The notes: generated by a model from the sequence alone, not told the origin. A DNA stretch of 64,000 bases from Humibacter sp049446075 (GCF_049446075.1 NZ_JBMSEB010000001.1:2637011-2701010), one strand, 5' to 3'; positions 17,445 to 26,024 are shown, numbered from the stretch's first letter. Numbers and translations are program-made.

Positions 17445-17461
17445 ATACCCCCTTGGGGTAT
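17445..17461. promoter_or_regulatory. CsoR/CstR-type operator palindrome
   Basis: ATACCCC (17445-17451) and GGGGTAT (17455-17461) are perfect inverted arms around CTT. This pattern of ATACC and C-tract arms matches operators of the CsoR/RcnR/CstR repressor class. It lies about 60 bases before the permease start. No gene for such a repressor is in the window. Confidence 0.6.
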
Positions 17462-17523
17462 CGGGGTAAAGCTGGTACCGTCGCTGGTCGGCGACCGAAC
17501 GAACGTGACGCGGAGGGTGACCG

Positions 17524-18708
17524 TTGAACATCTTCGAAGCAGTGGGACACGCGCTGGCGATGGCCGGGGCGATGGGCTGGCAGATCCTGTGGCCGCTCAT
17601 TCTGGGGTTCACGCTTTCGGGTGTGATCCAGGCGGTCGTGCGCAAGGAGCGCATCACCAGACTGATGAGCGACGACTCGCCGAGGTCGATCGCGATCTCC
17701 TCGTTGTTCGGGGCCGCGTCATCCTCGTGCTCCTATGCCGCCGTCGCACTGGCGAGGGCGCTGTTCCGAAAGGGTGCGAACTTCGCCGCCGCGATGGCGT
17801 TCGAGATCGCATCCACGAACCTCGTGCTCGAACTGGGGCTCGTGCTGTGGTTCCTCATGGGATGGCAGTTCACGGCTGCCGAGTTCGTGGGCGGGCCGAT
17901 CATGATCGTGCTCGTCGCGCTCGGATTCCGGCTCTGGATGCGCGGCCGCATCGTTGAGGCCGCCCGCCGGCAAGCAGACCAAGGCCTGGCCGGGTCGATG
18001 GAGGGCCACGCGGCCATGGACATGTCCGTGCAGGGTGACGCCGGCTTCTGGGCGAGGCTGTTCTCGCGGCCGGGCATCGTGGCCGTGTCGCACTACTTCG
18101 TGATGGATTGGGCAGCTGTGCTGCGCGACATCGTTCTCGGACTGGTGATCGCTGGCGCGTTCGCAGCCTGGGTGCCGCAGTCCTGGTTGCAAGCGGTGTT
18201 CTTCACGCATGACCCGGTCGCGGCGTTCATCCTCGGCCCGCTCATCGGCCCGCTGCTCGCGGTGATCAGCTTCGTGTGCTCGGTGGGCAACGTGCCGTTG
18301 GCTGCGGTGCTCTGGAACGGAGGCATCAGCTTCGGCGGCGTCGTCAGCTTCTTGTTCGCCGACCTGATCATCATTCCGATCATCGTCATCTATCGGAAGT
18401 ACTACGGCTGGAAGGCGGCCATCCGCATCAGCCTCATCTTCTACGGAGCGATGGCGGTAGCCGGCTATCTCGTCGAGCTGATCTTCGGCCCGCTCGGGCT
18501 CGTGCCCGACGAGCGCAACCTGTCGATCGCCGACACCGGGATCACCTGGAACTACACGACCTGGCTCAACATCGTCTTCCTCGCGCTCGCCGCTGTGCTG
18601 CTGGTCGTGTTCTTCCGCACCGGTGGCGGCGGCATGCTGCGCATGATGGGCGGATCCCCGGAGGCGGCCGACCACACCGGCGAGGAGCACGCGCACCACC
18701 ACGGCTGA
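17524..18708 (+). CDS. DUF318 family permease (YraQ/ArsP-like)
   Basis: A 394-residue membrane protein of the permease family DUF318 with about 9-10 membrane segments. Typical sequences are LFGAASSSCSYAAVALARAL with its Ser/Cys-rich motif near residue 60, GANFAAAMAFEIASTNLVL near 85, and the paired internal repeat FVCSVGNVPLAAVLWNGG near 245. The C-terminus is His-rich (EEHAHHHG). Family members such as ArsP export toxic metalloids, but others are uncharacterised. It starts with TTG at 17524 behind GGAGGG. It is divergent from the KmtR-like/CDF operon and has its own CsoR-type palindrome, so metal or sulfur stress may control it. Confidence 0.85.
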   Translation: MNIFEAVGHALAMAGAMGWQILWPLILGFTLSGVIQAVVRKERITRLMSDDSPRSIAISSLFGAASSSCSYAAVALARALFRKGANFAAAMAFEIASTNLVLELGLVLWFLMGWQFTAAEFVGGPIMIVLVALGFRLWMRGRIVEAARRQADQGLAGSMEGHAAMDMSVQGDAGFWARLFSRPGIVAVSHYFVMDWAAVLRDIVLGLVIAGAFAAWVPQSWLQAVFFTHDPVAAFILGPLIGPLLAVISFVCSVGNVPLAAVLWNGGISFGGVVSFLFADLIIIPIIVIYRKYYGWKAAIRISLIFYGAMAVAGYLVELIFGPLGLVPDERNLSIADTGITWNYTTWLNIVFLALAAVLLVVFFRTGGGGMLRMMGGSPEAADHTGEEHAHHHG

Positions 18709-18768
18709 AGGACGATCGCCGCGGTGCCCTTGCGTGCGGACAGGCGTCGGCGTGGAATGTCGGGAGGC

Positions 18769-18813
18769 GGTGATCGTATGAACGGTGATCGGATGAGCGG
18801 CGATCGCATGAAC
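18769..18813 (+). repeat. Triple 15-base tandem repeat with three in-frame ATG codons
   Basis: Three consecutive units fit GGNGATCGNATGARC, at 18769-18783, 18784-18798 and 18799-18813. Each contains an ATG in the same frame, giving the protein start MNGDRMSGDRMN. GGGAGG upstream (18762-18767) is best placed for the first ATG at 18778. Confidence 0.8.
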
Positions 18814-19164
18814 ACAGGCAGCCTTGACGAGCACGAACGCTACGCTGCAGACGTGCGGGCGGCGGTCCACGGCGATGGCGGCGTGAGCGACGCGGCGCTG
18901 AGGTCAGCCGCAGCGTCGCGCGCTGCTGCCGGCGAAGGCGAGCCCGTCCCCGACCCGTACGACACCGTCGTGACCCAGATCGCGACCGCGTCGTACGAGG
19001 TGACGGATGCCCAGGTCGAGGCCGTGCGCAAAGCCGCGGGCAGCGACAAGGCGGCATTCGAACTCATCATGGCCGCAAGCATCGGAGCCGGGCTGCAGCG
19101 CTGGGAGGCGGCATCCGCGGTGATCAGGCAAGCGCTGGGGGAGTCCGGCGATGCGACTGCCTGA
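18778..19164 (+). CDS. Small helical protein paired with an AhpD-like enzyme
   Basis: A 128-residue soluble protein. Its first 14 residues come from a tandem repeat with three possible starts (18778, 18793, 18808). The second half, from ATASYEVTDAQVEAVRKAAG to IMAASIGAGLQRWEAA, is helical and recalls a companion protein often found beside carboxymuconolactone-decarboxylase-like genes. I cannot assign a function. The next gene starts 14 bases before its stop, so they are translated together. Confidence 0.6.
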   Translation: MNGDRMSGDRMNTGSLDEHERYAADVRAAVHGDGGVSDAALRSAAASRAAAGEGEPVPDPYDTVVTQIATASYEVTDAQVEAVRKAAGSDKAAFELIMAASIGAGLQRWEAASAVIRQALGESGDATA

Positions 19165-19735
19165 GGTTGAGCACGGAGACACGATCCGGGCGAAAACACT
19201 GATCCGTCTCATCTCCGCGATGTCGGGCATGCGGTTGCCGGATGCCGCACGCGTCGCGTTCTACGACAAGAAGTTCGTCGGACCGGTGTTCGGCGCGTGG
19301 ACGCAGCGTGCCATGCGAGGCCCGAGCGAGTGGACGGTCGGCGAGCGGGAGCTCATGGCCGCGATGGTCGCGAGGTGGAACTCCGGTGCCTTCTGCGGCG
19401 GCGCGCACACCGCGACGGCCCGGCGAGGCAGCGCCGATGCGAAGATCGTGGATGCCTGCCTCGCCGAGTACCGCACGGCACCGATCTCGGAACCCCTTCG
19501 CGCAACGCTCGCATTCCTGGAGAAGCTGAGCATGCGACCGGCGGAACTGAGCAAGGCCGACGCCGAAGCCGCGCTCTCCGCCGGGGTCACGGCATCCCAG
19601 CTCGCCGACGCCTCCGCCGTCGCCGCGCTGTTCAACGCGATCACGCGCTATGCGGATGCGCTGGGCTTCGAGGTTCCGAGCGATGCCGACTTCGACAAGG
19701 CCGCAGGCATGCTGCTGAAGCGCGGGTACAACTGA
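19151..19735 (+). CDS. AhpD-like / carboxymuconolactone decarboxylase family protein
   Basis: A 194-residue helical protein of the AhpD-like superfamily. The central motif reads NSGAFCGGAHTATA near residues 77-90. The His and the second Cys of the usual CxxC plus CxxxH site are kept, but the first Cys is replaced by Gly or Ala, so an AhpD-type disulfide cycle cannot operate as such. It may be a peroxidase-related enzyme with another mechanism or a non-catalytic member. It overlaps the preceding small gene. It runs convergent with the DUF2795 gene, with only 14 bases between stops. Confidence 0.78.
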   Translation: MRLPEVEHGDTIRAKTLIRLISAMSGMRLPDAARVAFYDKKFVGPVFGAWTQRAMRGPSEWTVGERELMAAMVARWNSGAFCGGAHTATARRGSADAKIVDACLAEYRTAPISEPLRATLAFLEKLSMRPAELSKADAEAALSAGVTASQLADASAVAALFNAITRYADALGFEVPSDADFDKAAGMLLKRGYN

Positions 19736-19749
19736 TCGGGGACGAGGCC

Positions 19750-19941
19750 TCAGCCGGCCACAGCCTCGCTGACGGCGGTCGGGCCGTCGTACTCGCGGTC
19801 CGGGATGCCACGCAGCGCGTCGAGCACGTTGTCGTCGGCGCCTTCCTGCTCGGCCTTCGACACGATCGTGTCTTTCGAGGCCGGGTAGTCGACTCCGCCC
19901 AGGAACTTCTGCACCTGGATCGGGTTGGGACTGTCGTTCAT
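19750..19941 (-). CDS. DUF2795 protein
   Basis: A 63-residue acidic protein that matches the DUF2795 pattern along its length: FLGGVDYPASKDTIVSKAEQ, a conserved GADD, then IPDREYDGPTAVSEAV. The family is common in actinobacteria and its role is unknown. The ATG is preceded by GGAAAGGAAG on the minus strand. It lies downstream of the GT2 gene with a 43-base gap. A second, more divergent family member is encoded at 35059-35265. Confidence 0.88.
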   Translation of the reverse strand: MNDSPNPIQVQKFLGGVDYPASKDTIVSKAEQEGADDNVLDALRGIPDREYDGPTAVSEAVAG

Positions 19942-19984
19942 CTTCGCTTCCTTTCCTCTCGTGGTTCGGCACTGGCGCCGTGCG

Positions 19985-20875
19985 TCAACGTGTCTCTGCC
20001 AACGCGGACGCGCCGACGGCCACCGATGCCTCGACCTCCCGGTCGGGCAGCGTCGTCGGCAGCTCGAGGTGCACCGCGCCGCTCGGCAGGATGCCCGCCC
20101 CGCCGAACCGCTCCATCACGCGCCATTCGGCCAGCACGTCCTCGCCGACATGCGTCTGTGGCAGGTCGCGCCAGAACTCGAAACCCCCGGCTTCGACGAG
20201 GGCGCTCGTGCGGTACAGAACACACCCGCCGATCCAGGCGACCTTGTACGGGCGCCATTCGTGGGCATCCAGTCGCTGCTCTGCTGCGAGGTGCGTGAGG
20301 TTGGCGGCGTTGTGCAACCGGTGCCGGTCGAAAGCCGCGGAACTGCGGTCGACGCGCTCCGGCAGCACTGGCCCGTCCCACGGCTCGTACACGGCCTGCT
20401 CGTGCGGGCGGCGATCGTCGAGATACGACAGGCCCTGCACGGCCATGCCCACGAAGCCGCAGCGCAGCTCGTCGAGGGCCCCACACATGCGCTGCAGGCT
20501 TCCCGGCTCCAGCCACACGTCGTCGTCGAGGTAGAGCACCTGCTCGCTGGATGCCTGGTGCAGCAGAAACTGCCTCTGCTCGGCCATGCCCCGAGGCGGG
20601 ATGTGCCTGAGCAGGTCGACCTTCCGCCCTTGGGCTCGGAGCACCCGAACCATGGCCGAGACGGACGGGTCGTCGGCGACAGGCACGCGGGACTGATCGC
20701 TCACGATCACCGCGAACGCCGGGTCGTCCTGTGCGGCCAGCCCGGCGAGCGTCACGGCGAGGGCGGACGGGCGGTCGCGCGTGGGGATGAGCACATCCAC
20801 GCGCGGCCCTGACGCCGCGTGGCCACTCGCCCAGGCCGCGGCCTGCCGTCGGCTGATCGAGTTCTCCGCCGTCAT
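19985..20875 (-). CDS. Family 2 glycosyltransferase
   Basis: A 296-residue GT-A fold glycosyltransferase. The nucleotide-sugar binding start is DVLIPTRDRPSALAVTL near residue 27, the metal-binding DxD-type motif is YLDDDVW near 115, and the acceptor/base region is GEDVLAEWRV near 245. No membrane segment is seen, so it is cytosolic. It overlaps the stop of hldE by 4 bases (ATGA at 20872-20875) and is the last gene of the aldehyde dehydrogenase-hldE-GT2 operon. It probably adds a sugar to the same glycan as the GT9 enzymes. Confidence 0.87.
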   Translation of the reverse strand: MTAENSISRRQAAAWASGHAASGPRVDVLIPTRDRPSALAVTLAGLAAQDDPAFAVIVSDQSRVPVADDPSVSAMVRVLRAQGRKVDLLRHIPPRGMAEQRQFLLHQASSEQVLYLDDDVWLEPGSLQRMCGALDELRCGFVGMAVQGLSYLDDRRPHEQAVYEPWDGPVLPERVDRSSAAFDRHRLHNAANLTHLAAEQRLDAHEWRPYKVAWIGGCVLYRTSALVEAGGFEFWRDLPQTHVGEDVLAEWRVMERFGGAGILPSGAVHLELPTTLPDREVEASVAVGASALAETR

Positions 20876-22341
20876 GCCACCCCCGCACGGATGCGCTCGA
20901 CGATGCCGGAGGTCGAGTGATCGGGCACGTAGTCCGCGAAGACCACTTCACCGCCGTACGACTCGACGACCGTGGCCTCCTCCAGCATCTGGGCCGTGTA
21001 GTCGCCGCCCTTGACGTAGACGTCGGGTTGCAGGGCGCTGATCAGTTCGACCGGCGTCGGCTCCGCGAAGATCGTGACGTAGTCGACGCACTCGAGCGCC
21101 GCGATCACGTCGGCCCTGTCGTGCGCCGGGTTCACCGGGCGGTTCGGTCCCTTGAGCCGGCGCACCGTCTCGTCGTCGTTCACGGCCACGATGAGCACGT
21201 CGCCGAGCTCCTTCGCCTGCCGCAAGTAGGTGGTGTGGCCGCGGTGGAGCACGTCGAAGCATCCGTTCGTGAACACGACGCGGTCGCCACGTGCCCTGTG
21301 CGACTCCACTCGCCTGGCGAGGTCGGCGGCCGACAGCGTGACGCCGTGGCTGGCGTCTGCGCGGGAAGCGAGTTCGTCGAGCGAGCACACCGCCGTGTCG
21401 GGCTTGTGCACCACGACGTCGGCGGCGATCTGTGCCGCGTCCATCGCGTCGGCGATCTCCGCGCCACTCGCGCACCCAGCCGCGAGCACGGCCACGAACG
21501 TGTCGCCCGCGCCGCTGGCGTTCTTCTCCGACACCCGGTGCGCGTGGGTGCGATGCAGCTGGGCGCCGGGCACCTCGGGCGCGAGCAGCACAGCGCCGTC
21601 GCGATCGAGCGTGACGACGACGGCGCTCGCGCCCGAGCACGTGAGCAGCTCGTGCGAGCGCTGGGCGAAGAAGGATGCCCGGTCGCCGCGCTCCGGTGCG
21701 CTCACGCCGATCGCGGCTGCCGCCTCCGATGCGTTCGGCGTCGCGATGTCGGCACGGATGCCCCGCCACCGGCAGATGTCGTGCGCGTCGACCACGATGA
21801 GCGGCCGTACAGCAGCCGTCGGCGCCGGGCGCAACCGCTCGGCCGCTGCCGCCATGGCCGAGGATCCGTAGTCGCCTATGACGAACGCATCCGCTGCAAC
21901 CGCGTTCGCCGCCTCGATGAGCCGGTCGACGGCATCCTGCGGCGCTGCCGACGGCGCCTCGTCGAGGCGCAGCAGCACCTGGTCGTCGCACACGATGCGG
22001 TGCTTGACCGGTGTGCGCGCTTCGGCATGCCTGACGATGCCGGACGTGTCGACGCCGGCCTCGGTCAGGCAGGCCAGCAGCGTGTCGGCCGCAGCGTCGC
22101 ATCCGACGATGCCGAAGCACACCACGTCCGCGCCGAGCGCGGCCAGGTTCATCGCAGTGTTGCCCGCACCACCTGGCGCCTGGCGGCGCTCGCGCACCTC
22201 CACCACAGGCGCCGGCGCTTCACGGGCGAGCCGGCCTGCCGCCCCGTACGACCACATGTCGAGCATGAGGTCGCCGACCACCGCGATGCGCGGTCTGCGC
22301 TGCCCGATCGCGTGAACCGCATCGATTGTGCGCCCGTTCAC
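20872..22341 (-). CDS. hldE: Bifunctional heptose 7-phosphate kinase / heptose 1-phosphate nucleotidyltransferase
   Basis: A 489-residue two-domain enzyme with the HldE layout. Residues 1-320 are a PfkB/ribokinase-type kinase: AVVGDLMLDMW at the start, QAPGGAGNTAMNLAALGA near 55, and the catalytic NASGAGDTFVAVL near 270. Residues 350-489 are a cytidylyltransferase-like domain with the catalytic FTNGCFDVLHRGHTTYL and VKGGDY motifs. In Gram-negatives HldE phosphorylates D-glycero-D-manno-heptose 7-phosphate and then makes ADP-heptose. The GTG start at 22341 overlaps the aldehyde dehydrogenase stop. Whether the donor here is ADP- or another NDP-heptose is not visible. Confidence 0.9.
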   Translation of the reverse strand: MNGRTIDAVHAIGQRRPRIAVVGDLMLDMWSYGAAGRLAREAPAPVVEVRERRQAPGGAGNTAMNLAALGADVVCFGIVGCDAAADTLLACLTEAGVDTSGIVRHAEARTPVKHRIVCDDQVLLRLDEAPSAAPQDAVDRLIEAANAVAADAFVIGDYGSSAMAAAAERLRPAPTAAVRPLIVVDAHDICRWRGIRADIATPNASEAAAAIGVSAPERGDRASFFAQRSHELLTCSGASAVVVTLDRDGAVLLAPEVPGAQLHRTHAHRVSEKNASGAGDTFVAVLAAGCASGAEIADAMDAAQIAADVVVHKPDTAVCSLDELASRADASHGVTLSAADLARRVESHRARGDRVVFTNGCFDVLHRGHTTYLRQAKELGDVLIVAVNDDETVRRLKGPNRPVNPAHDRADVIAALECVDYVTIFAEPTPVELISALQPDVYVKGGDYTAQMLEEATVVESYGGEVVFADYVPDHSTSGIVERIRAGVA

Positions 22342-23750
22342 AGCACACCGCCTTCCAAGTGCACGACCTTCACGTGACTCATCTCGTCGAGCAGCCCAGG
22401 ACCGTAGCCGAAGCCGTCGCCGCTGGCCTTGCGGGGTTGCGCTGCACCGCCGGGAGCTCCGCCGAAGACACCGTTGACCTTCACGGTTCCCACGTCCATG
22501 CGATCGACGGCGAGCAGCGCGTGCTCGAGAGAGTGCGTCAGCACGGTGCACGCGAGGCCGTAGGCGTCGTCGGATGCCGCGGCGAGGGCATCCTCGAAGC
22601 TTGCGCACACCTGCACGGGAGCGACCGGTCCGAACGTCTCCTCACGCATGATGCGCAGGTCGTTCGCGCACCCGGTGAGCACCGTCGCCGGATAGTAGGA
22701 ACCTTCTCCGGTCGGGATCTCGCCGCCGCACACGGCCGTAGCGCCGCCCTGCAATGCCTCCTCCACCTGCGCATGGACCTGCTCGCGCAGCCGCTGGTCG
22801 ACCAACGGTGCGAGCGAGAACGGCGCGTTCTGCTGAGGGGCGTTCAGCGCGTTCGCCCGCTCGGTCAGTCGCCGCACGAACTCGTCGGCGATGCCCTGCG
22901 GCACGTAGATGCGCTCAACGGAGGTGCACAGCTGACCCGAGTTGGTGAACGCGCCGATCGCCGCCTGTTCCGCCGCCCAGTCCGGATCGACACCCTCGTC
23001 GACGATCAGCGCGTCGTTGCCGCCGTTCTCGCGGATGAAGTGTGCGCCGGTTCCCGCGACGATGCGGGCGATCGCCCGGCCTGTGCTGGTCGATCCGACG
23101 TGTGCGACCACGTCGACGTCCGGGTTCCCGACCAGTTCGGCGCCCAGCTGCGGTCCGCCGATCACGGTGTGGAACACGCCCGCGGGAAGGATGCCTGCGA
23201 ACGCCTCGCCGAGCATCCGTCCCGTCGCAGGGCATCGCTCGCTCGGCTTGTGCACGACCGTGTTGCCCATGACGAGCGCGGCGCCGATCAGCCCGCAGGC
23301 GACCGCCACCGGATCGTTCCAAGGCGTCACGATGGCCGCTACGCCTCGCGGTTCCCGTCGTTCGAGGTCGAGCGCCGTCGAGGGGCCGTTCAAGCTGTTG
23401 CCCCTGTGCAGCGGCGCGTACTCGGCGTACTGCTCCAGACCGGAGATGCCGGCCATGACGCCTGCCAGCGCCTCGTCCGTCGGCCGCCCCGTTTCGCGGT
23501 GGTTGAGCTCCGCAACCTCCTCGGCGCGCTCGCTGAGAGCGCGAGCCACCTGGTGCAGCATGCCGCCGCGCTCGGCGATCGGGACCGCCTTCCAACTCGC
23601 GCGTGCTTCGCGGGCTGCGGCGACGGCATCCTCGACCTCGTTCTCCGCCGCCACGGGAACCGGCTCGAGCGGTGACCCGTCGTGGGGGTCGACGATGGCG
23701 ATCTCTCCGCTCGCCTCGGGTTCGGTCAACCAGAGCATCGGCTCGGCCAT
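22338..23750 (-). CDS. Aldehyde dehydrogenase family protein
   Basis: A 470-residue NAD(P)-dependent aldehyde dehydrogenase. The catalytic Cys lies in NSGQLCTSVER near residue 265. The general-base Glu is in FIRENGGND near 230, where the usual ELGG is ENGG. The cofactor region has VTPWNDPVAVACGL near 130 and HVGSTSTGRAI near 205. GGAGGCGCGC directly before the ATG at 23750 fixes the start; the frame extends upstream without support. It is the first gene of an operon with hldE and a GT2 gene, so it may oxidise a sugar-derived aldehyde, but there is no direct evidence for that. Confidence 0.88.
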   Translation of the reverse strand: MAEPMLWLTEPEASGEIAIVDPHDGSPLEPVPVAAENEVEDAVAAAREARASWKAVPIAERGGMLHQVARALSERAEEVAELNHRETGRPTDEALAGVMAGISGLEQYAEYAPLHRGNSLNGPSTALDLERREPRGVAAIVTPWNDPVAVACGLIGAALVMGNTVVHKPSERCPATGRMLGEAFAGILPAGVFHTVIGGPQLGAELVGNPDVDVVAHVGSTSTGRAIARIVAGTGAHFIRENGGNDALIVDEGVDPDWAAEQAAIGAFTNSGQLCTSVERIYVPQGIADEFVRRLTERANALNAPQQNAPFSLAPLVDQRLREQVHAQVEEALQGGATAVCGGEIPTGEGSYYPATVLTGCANDLRIMREETFGPVAPVQVCASFEDALAAASDDAYGLACTVLTHSLEHALLAVDRMDVGTVKVNGVFGGAPGGAAQPRKASGDGFGYGPGLLDEMSHVKVVHLEGGVL

Positions 23751-23853
23751 GCGCGCCTCCTCATGTCGTTCGCTCTCGTGCTTCTCGCTCGTGCTCGCTC
23801 GCACTCATATGCGTGCTCGCCGTTTCTGACTCAGTGGGCTGGTACCCACTCGC

Positions 23854-23973
23854 ATGGCCCGTTACACGCCCTTCGACGACTCCCGGCGGGTACCTTGCTC
23901 GAGCGCGAATCGGCTCGTGTACTACGTCGCAGACGAACACGTCGTCATCCTGCAGGCGCGCGACCACTACTGA
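23854..23973 (+). pseudogene. Remnant of a YoeB/Txe-type (RelE superfamily) toxin
   Basis: A 39-codon frame in the gap between the aldehyde dehydrogenase and GT9 genes ends SRRVPCSSANRLVYY then VADEHVVILQARDHY and stop. That is the C-terminal signature of YoeB/Txe mRNA interferases (SRRI, RLVY, V-x-ILxxxxHY). The upstream two thirds of the toxin and the antitoxin are missing; an in-frame stop sits 25 bases before the first ATG. No convincing ribosome binding site precedes it. I read it as a decayed toxin fragment. Confidence 0.55.
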
Positions 23974-24051
23974 CGGCAGGTTCGGGCTCCAGAACTTGCA
24001 ACCCGCGAGCCTCGGGGTTTCCGAGCGGTCGCAGCGGGGAACAGGACCGAC

Positions 24052-25221
24052 ATGTCGACGATTTCGCAGGTGACGGCATCCGATCAGCCTCAATTCACGG
24101 CTCGCGCGCGTCTGCACGAAGACCGGCCGTCGATTGCGGAGAAGTTCCCCGATGTCGCCAACATCGCAGTGCTGCGCGGCGGCGGCCTCGGCGACTTCCT
24201 GTTCGCGCTCCCGGCGCTGCATGCGTTGCGCGAGGCGTATCCCGACAGCACGATCGTGGTGCTCGGATCGCCCATGGCCGCCCAGCTGATGCGCGGCCGC
24301 CCTGGCCCGCCCGACGAGGTCGTGGTGGTGCCGCCGGCGGAGGGCATCCGGGCCGGGCAGTCCGACCCTTCCGAAGTTGATGCCTTCTTCACCAGGATGC
24401 GCACCCGCGGCTTCGACCTGGGCGTGCAGTTGCACGGTGGTGGACGTAACTCGAACCCGTTCGTGCGCCGGCTCGGCGCGCGCCACACGGTCGGCACCCG
24501 CACACCGGACGCCACGGACCTCGAGCGCACGATGCCGTACCTCTATTACCAGAACGAGTTCGTACGAGGGCTCGAGGTGGTGGCGCTCGCCGGAGCAGCG
24601 CCGAGCCGCTACGGGAGCGAGCCGATGCTCGCGCGCGTGCCAGGGGCATCCGGGGTCGAGGCGCTCGCCGCCGCGGGAGTCACGGTGGGGGACCGTCCGC
24701 TCGTGGTGCTGCACCCGGGCGCGACGGATGCCCGTCGGAGGTGGCCCGCAGAACGGTTCGGGCGCGTGGCGGCGGAGTTGTCACGCGACGGCGCGACCGT
24801 CGTCGTGGTGGGCGACGATGGGGAGCGGCAGCTGTGCGACGCCGTCGTGCAGGGAGCCGAGCGGTGGGACGAACGTGCGCGGGTGGCATCCGTCGCGGGC
24901 CGGCTCGACCTCGCGGGGCTTGCAGCGGTGCTGGGCGATGCGGACGTCGTGGTCGCGAACGACAGCGGACCTCGCCACCTCGCACACGCTCTCGGCACCG
25001 CCACCGTGGCGGTCTACTGGATCGGCAACCTGATCAACGCGGGGCCGCTCACCCGTTCGCGTCACAGGGTGCACCTCGGATGGACCACGCACTGCCCGGT
25101 CTGCGGAGCTGACTGCACCCAGGTATCCGGCGCCGAGCGCTGCGAGCACGACAAGTCGTTCGTCGCGGGCGTGCAATGGGGTGAGGTGTACGAGAGCACC
25201 CTGGAGCTGCTCGGGCGGTGA
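24052..25221 (+). CDS. Family 9 glycosyltransferase (heptosyltransferase-like) with C-terminal Cys cluster
   Basis: A 389-residue GT-B enzyme of the heptosyltransferase family. The N-terminal domain starts near residue 35 with VLRGGGLGDFLFALPALHALRE. The donor-binding domain has VVLHPGATDARRRWP near 222 and the family motif VVANDSGPRHLAHALGT near 300. The C-terminus has CPVCGADC and RCEHD, a possible zinc site. Such enzymes transfer heptose from ADP-heptose in LPS synthesis. It is transcribed opposite to the hldE operon from a shared 300-base region that also holds a toxin remnant. It faces the second heptose operon tail-to-tail. Confidence 0.88.
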   Translation: MSTISQVTASDQPQFTARARLHEDRPSIAEKFPDVANIAVLRGGGLGDFLFALPALHALREAYPDSTIVVLGSPMAAQLMRGRPGPPDEVVVVPPAEGIRAGQSDPSEVDAFFTRMRTRGFDLGVQLHGGGRNSNPFVRRLGARHTVGTRTPDATDLERTMPYLYYQNEFVRGLEVVALAGAAPSRYGSEPMLARVPGASGVEALAAAGVTVGDRPLVVLHPGATDARRRWPAERFGRVAAELSRDGATVVVVGDDGERQLCDAVVQGAERWDERARVASVAGRLDLAGLAAVLGDADVVVANDSGPRHLAHALGTATVAVYWIGNLINAGPLTRSRHRVHLGWTTHCPVCGADCTQVSGAERCEHDKSFVAGVQWGEVYESTLELLGR

Positions 25222-25280
25222 ACGCGGCCGTGGGGTGGGCTCCTACGAGCCGCCGCCCGAGACCTCGCAGTTCGTGAGAC

Positions 25281-25308
25281 ACGGCCGGACTCCGGAAAGG
25301 CCGGCCGT
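25281..25308. terminator. Bidirectional terminator between GT9 and SDR genes
   Basis: ACGGCCGG (25281-25288) pairs with CCGGCCGT (25301-25308) over a 12-base loop in the 107-base gap between convergent genes. There is no T-run. Confidence 0.5.
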
Positions 25309-25328
25309 GCTCCGAAAACGCCTCGACA

Positions 25329-26024
25329 TCACGGCCACGAGCCCTCGTACTCCTGGCACACCACGAGTTCGCGCACCTCGCAGCCGGATGGCTGGTTGAG
25401 CGCGAACAGCACCGCCTGCGCCACATCGTCTGGCCGGTTCAGCTTGGCGTCGGCTGGCGGCTTGTACGACTCCGGCCGGTCGTCGAAGAAGTGGGTGTCC
25501 ATGCCGCCGGGCACGAGAGTCGTGACGCCAACCCGTCCCCTGGTCTCGGCGGCAAGGGCACGCGAGAAGCCGAGCACGCCGAACTTCGACGCGCAGTACG
25601 CCGTAGCGCCCTCGGCGACCCGGAGCGCGAGGGTCGACGCCACCGTCACGACGCGGCCGTGGGTGCGCTCCAGCTCGGGAAGGACGGCCCGCACCACCGA
25701 GACCGTGCCGAGCAGGTTCACGGAGATGACCCGCTCCCACTCGGCTGCAGGCACCTCGTGCAGGTAGCCGCACCGGTCGATGCCGGCCGCGGTCACGACC
25801 CCGTCGACATCGCCGGATTCCCCGACCCGCGCAACGGCGGCCTCGACGGCTTCGCGGTCCGTCACGTCGACGCTCACCGCCTCGAGCCCGTCGCCACTGG
25901 CCCCCGTTTCGCCTGCGGCCAGGTCGAACACGATCGGTGTGTCCCCGTTCTCGCGCAATGCCTCGGCGACGGCCCTTCCCAGGCCCGAGGCTCCGCCCGT
26001 GACGATGATCCTTCTACCCGTCAT
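25329..26024 (-). CDS. Short-chain dehydrogenase/reductase
   Basis: A 231-residue classical SDR. The NAD(P)-binding motif is VTGGASGLGRAVAEAL near residue 8; the catalytic Ser lies in VTVASTLAL near 128 and the YxxxK pair in AYCASKFGVL near 143. It is too short and lacks the features of the extended SDR HldD, so it is unlikely to be the ADP-heptose 6-epimerase. It is the last gene of the long minus-strand heptose operon, with a 4-base ATGA overlap with the kinase gene before it. A role in modifying a sugar of the glycan is possible. Confidence 0.87.
   Translation of the reverse strand: MTGRRIIVTGGASGLGRAVAEALRENGDTPIVFDLAAGETGASGDGLEAVSVDVTDREAVEAAVARVGESGDVDGVVTAAGIDRCGYLHEVPAAEWERVISVNLLGTVSVVRAVLPELERTHGRVVTVASTLALRVAEGATAYCASKFGVLGFSRALAAETRGRVGVTTLVPGGMDTHFFDDRPESYKPPADAKLNRPDDVAQAVLFALNQPSGCEVRELVVCQEYEGSWP

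Noticed and set aside
25329..26024. The SDR considered as the missing HldD epimerase of the heptose pathway
   Set aside because: At 231 residues it is a classical SDR with a short C-terminus; HldD is an extended SDR of over 300 residues with a substrate-binding domain.
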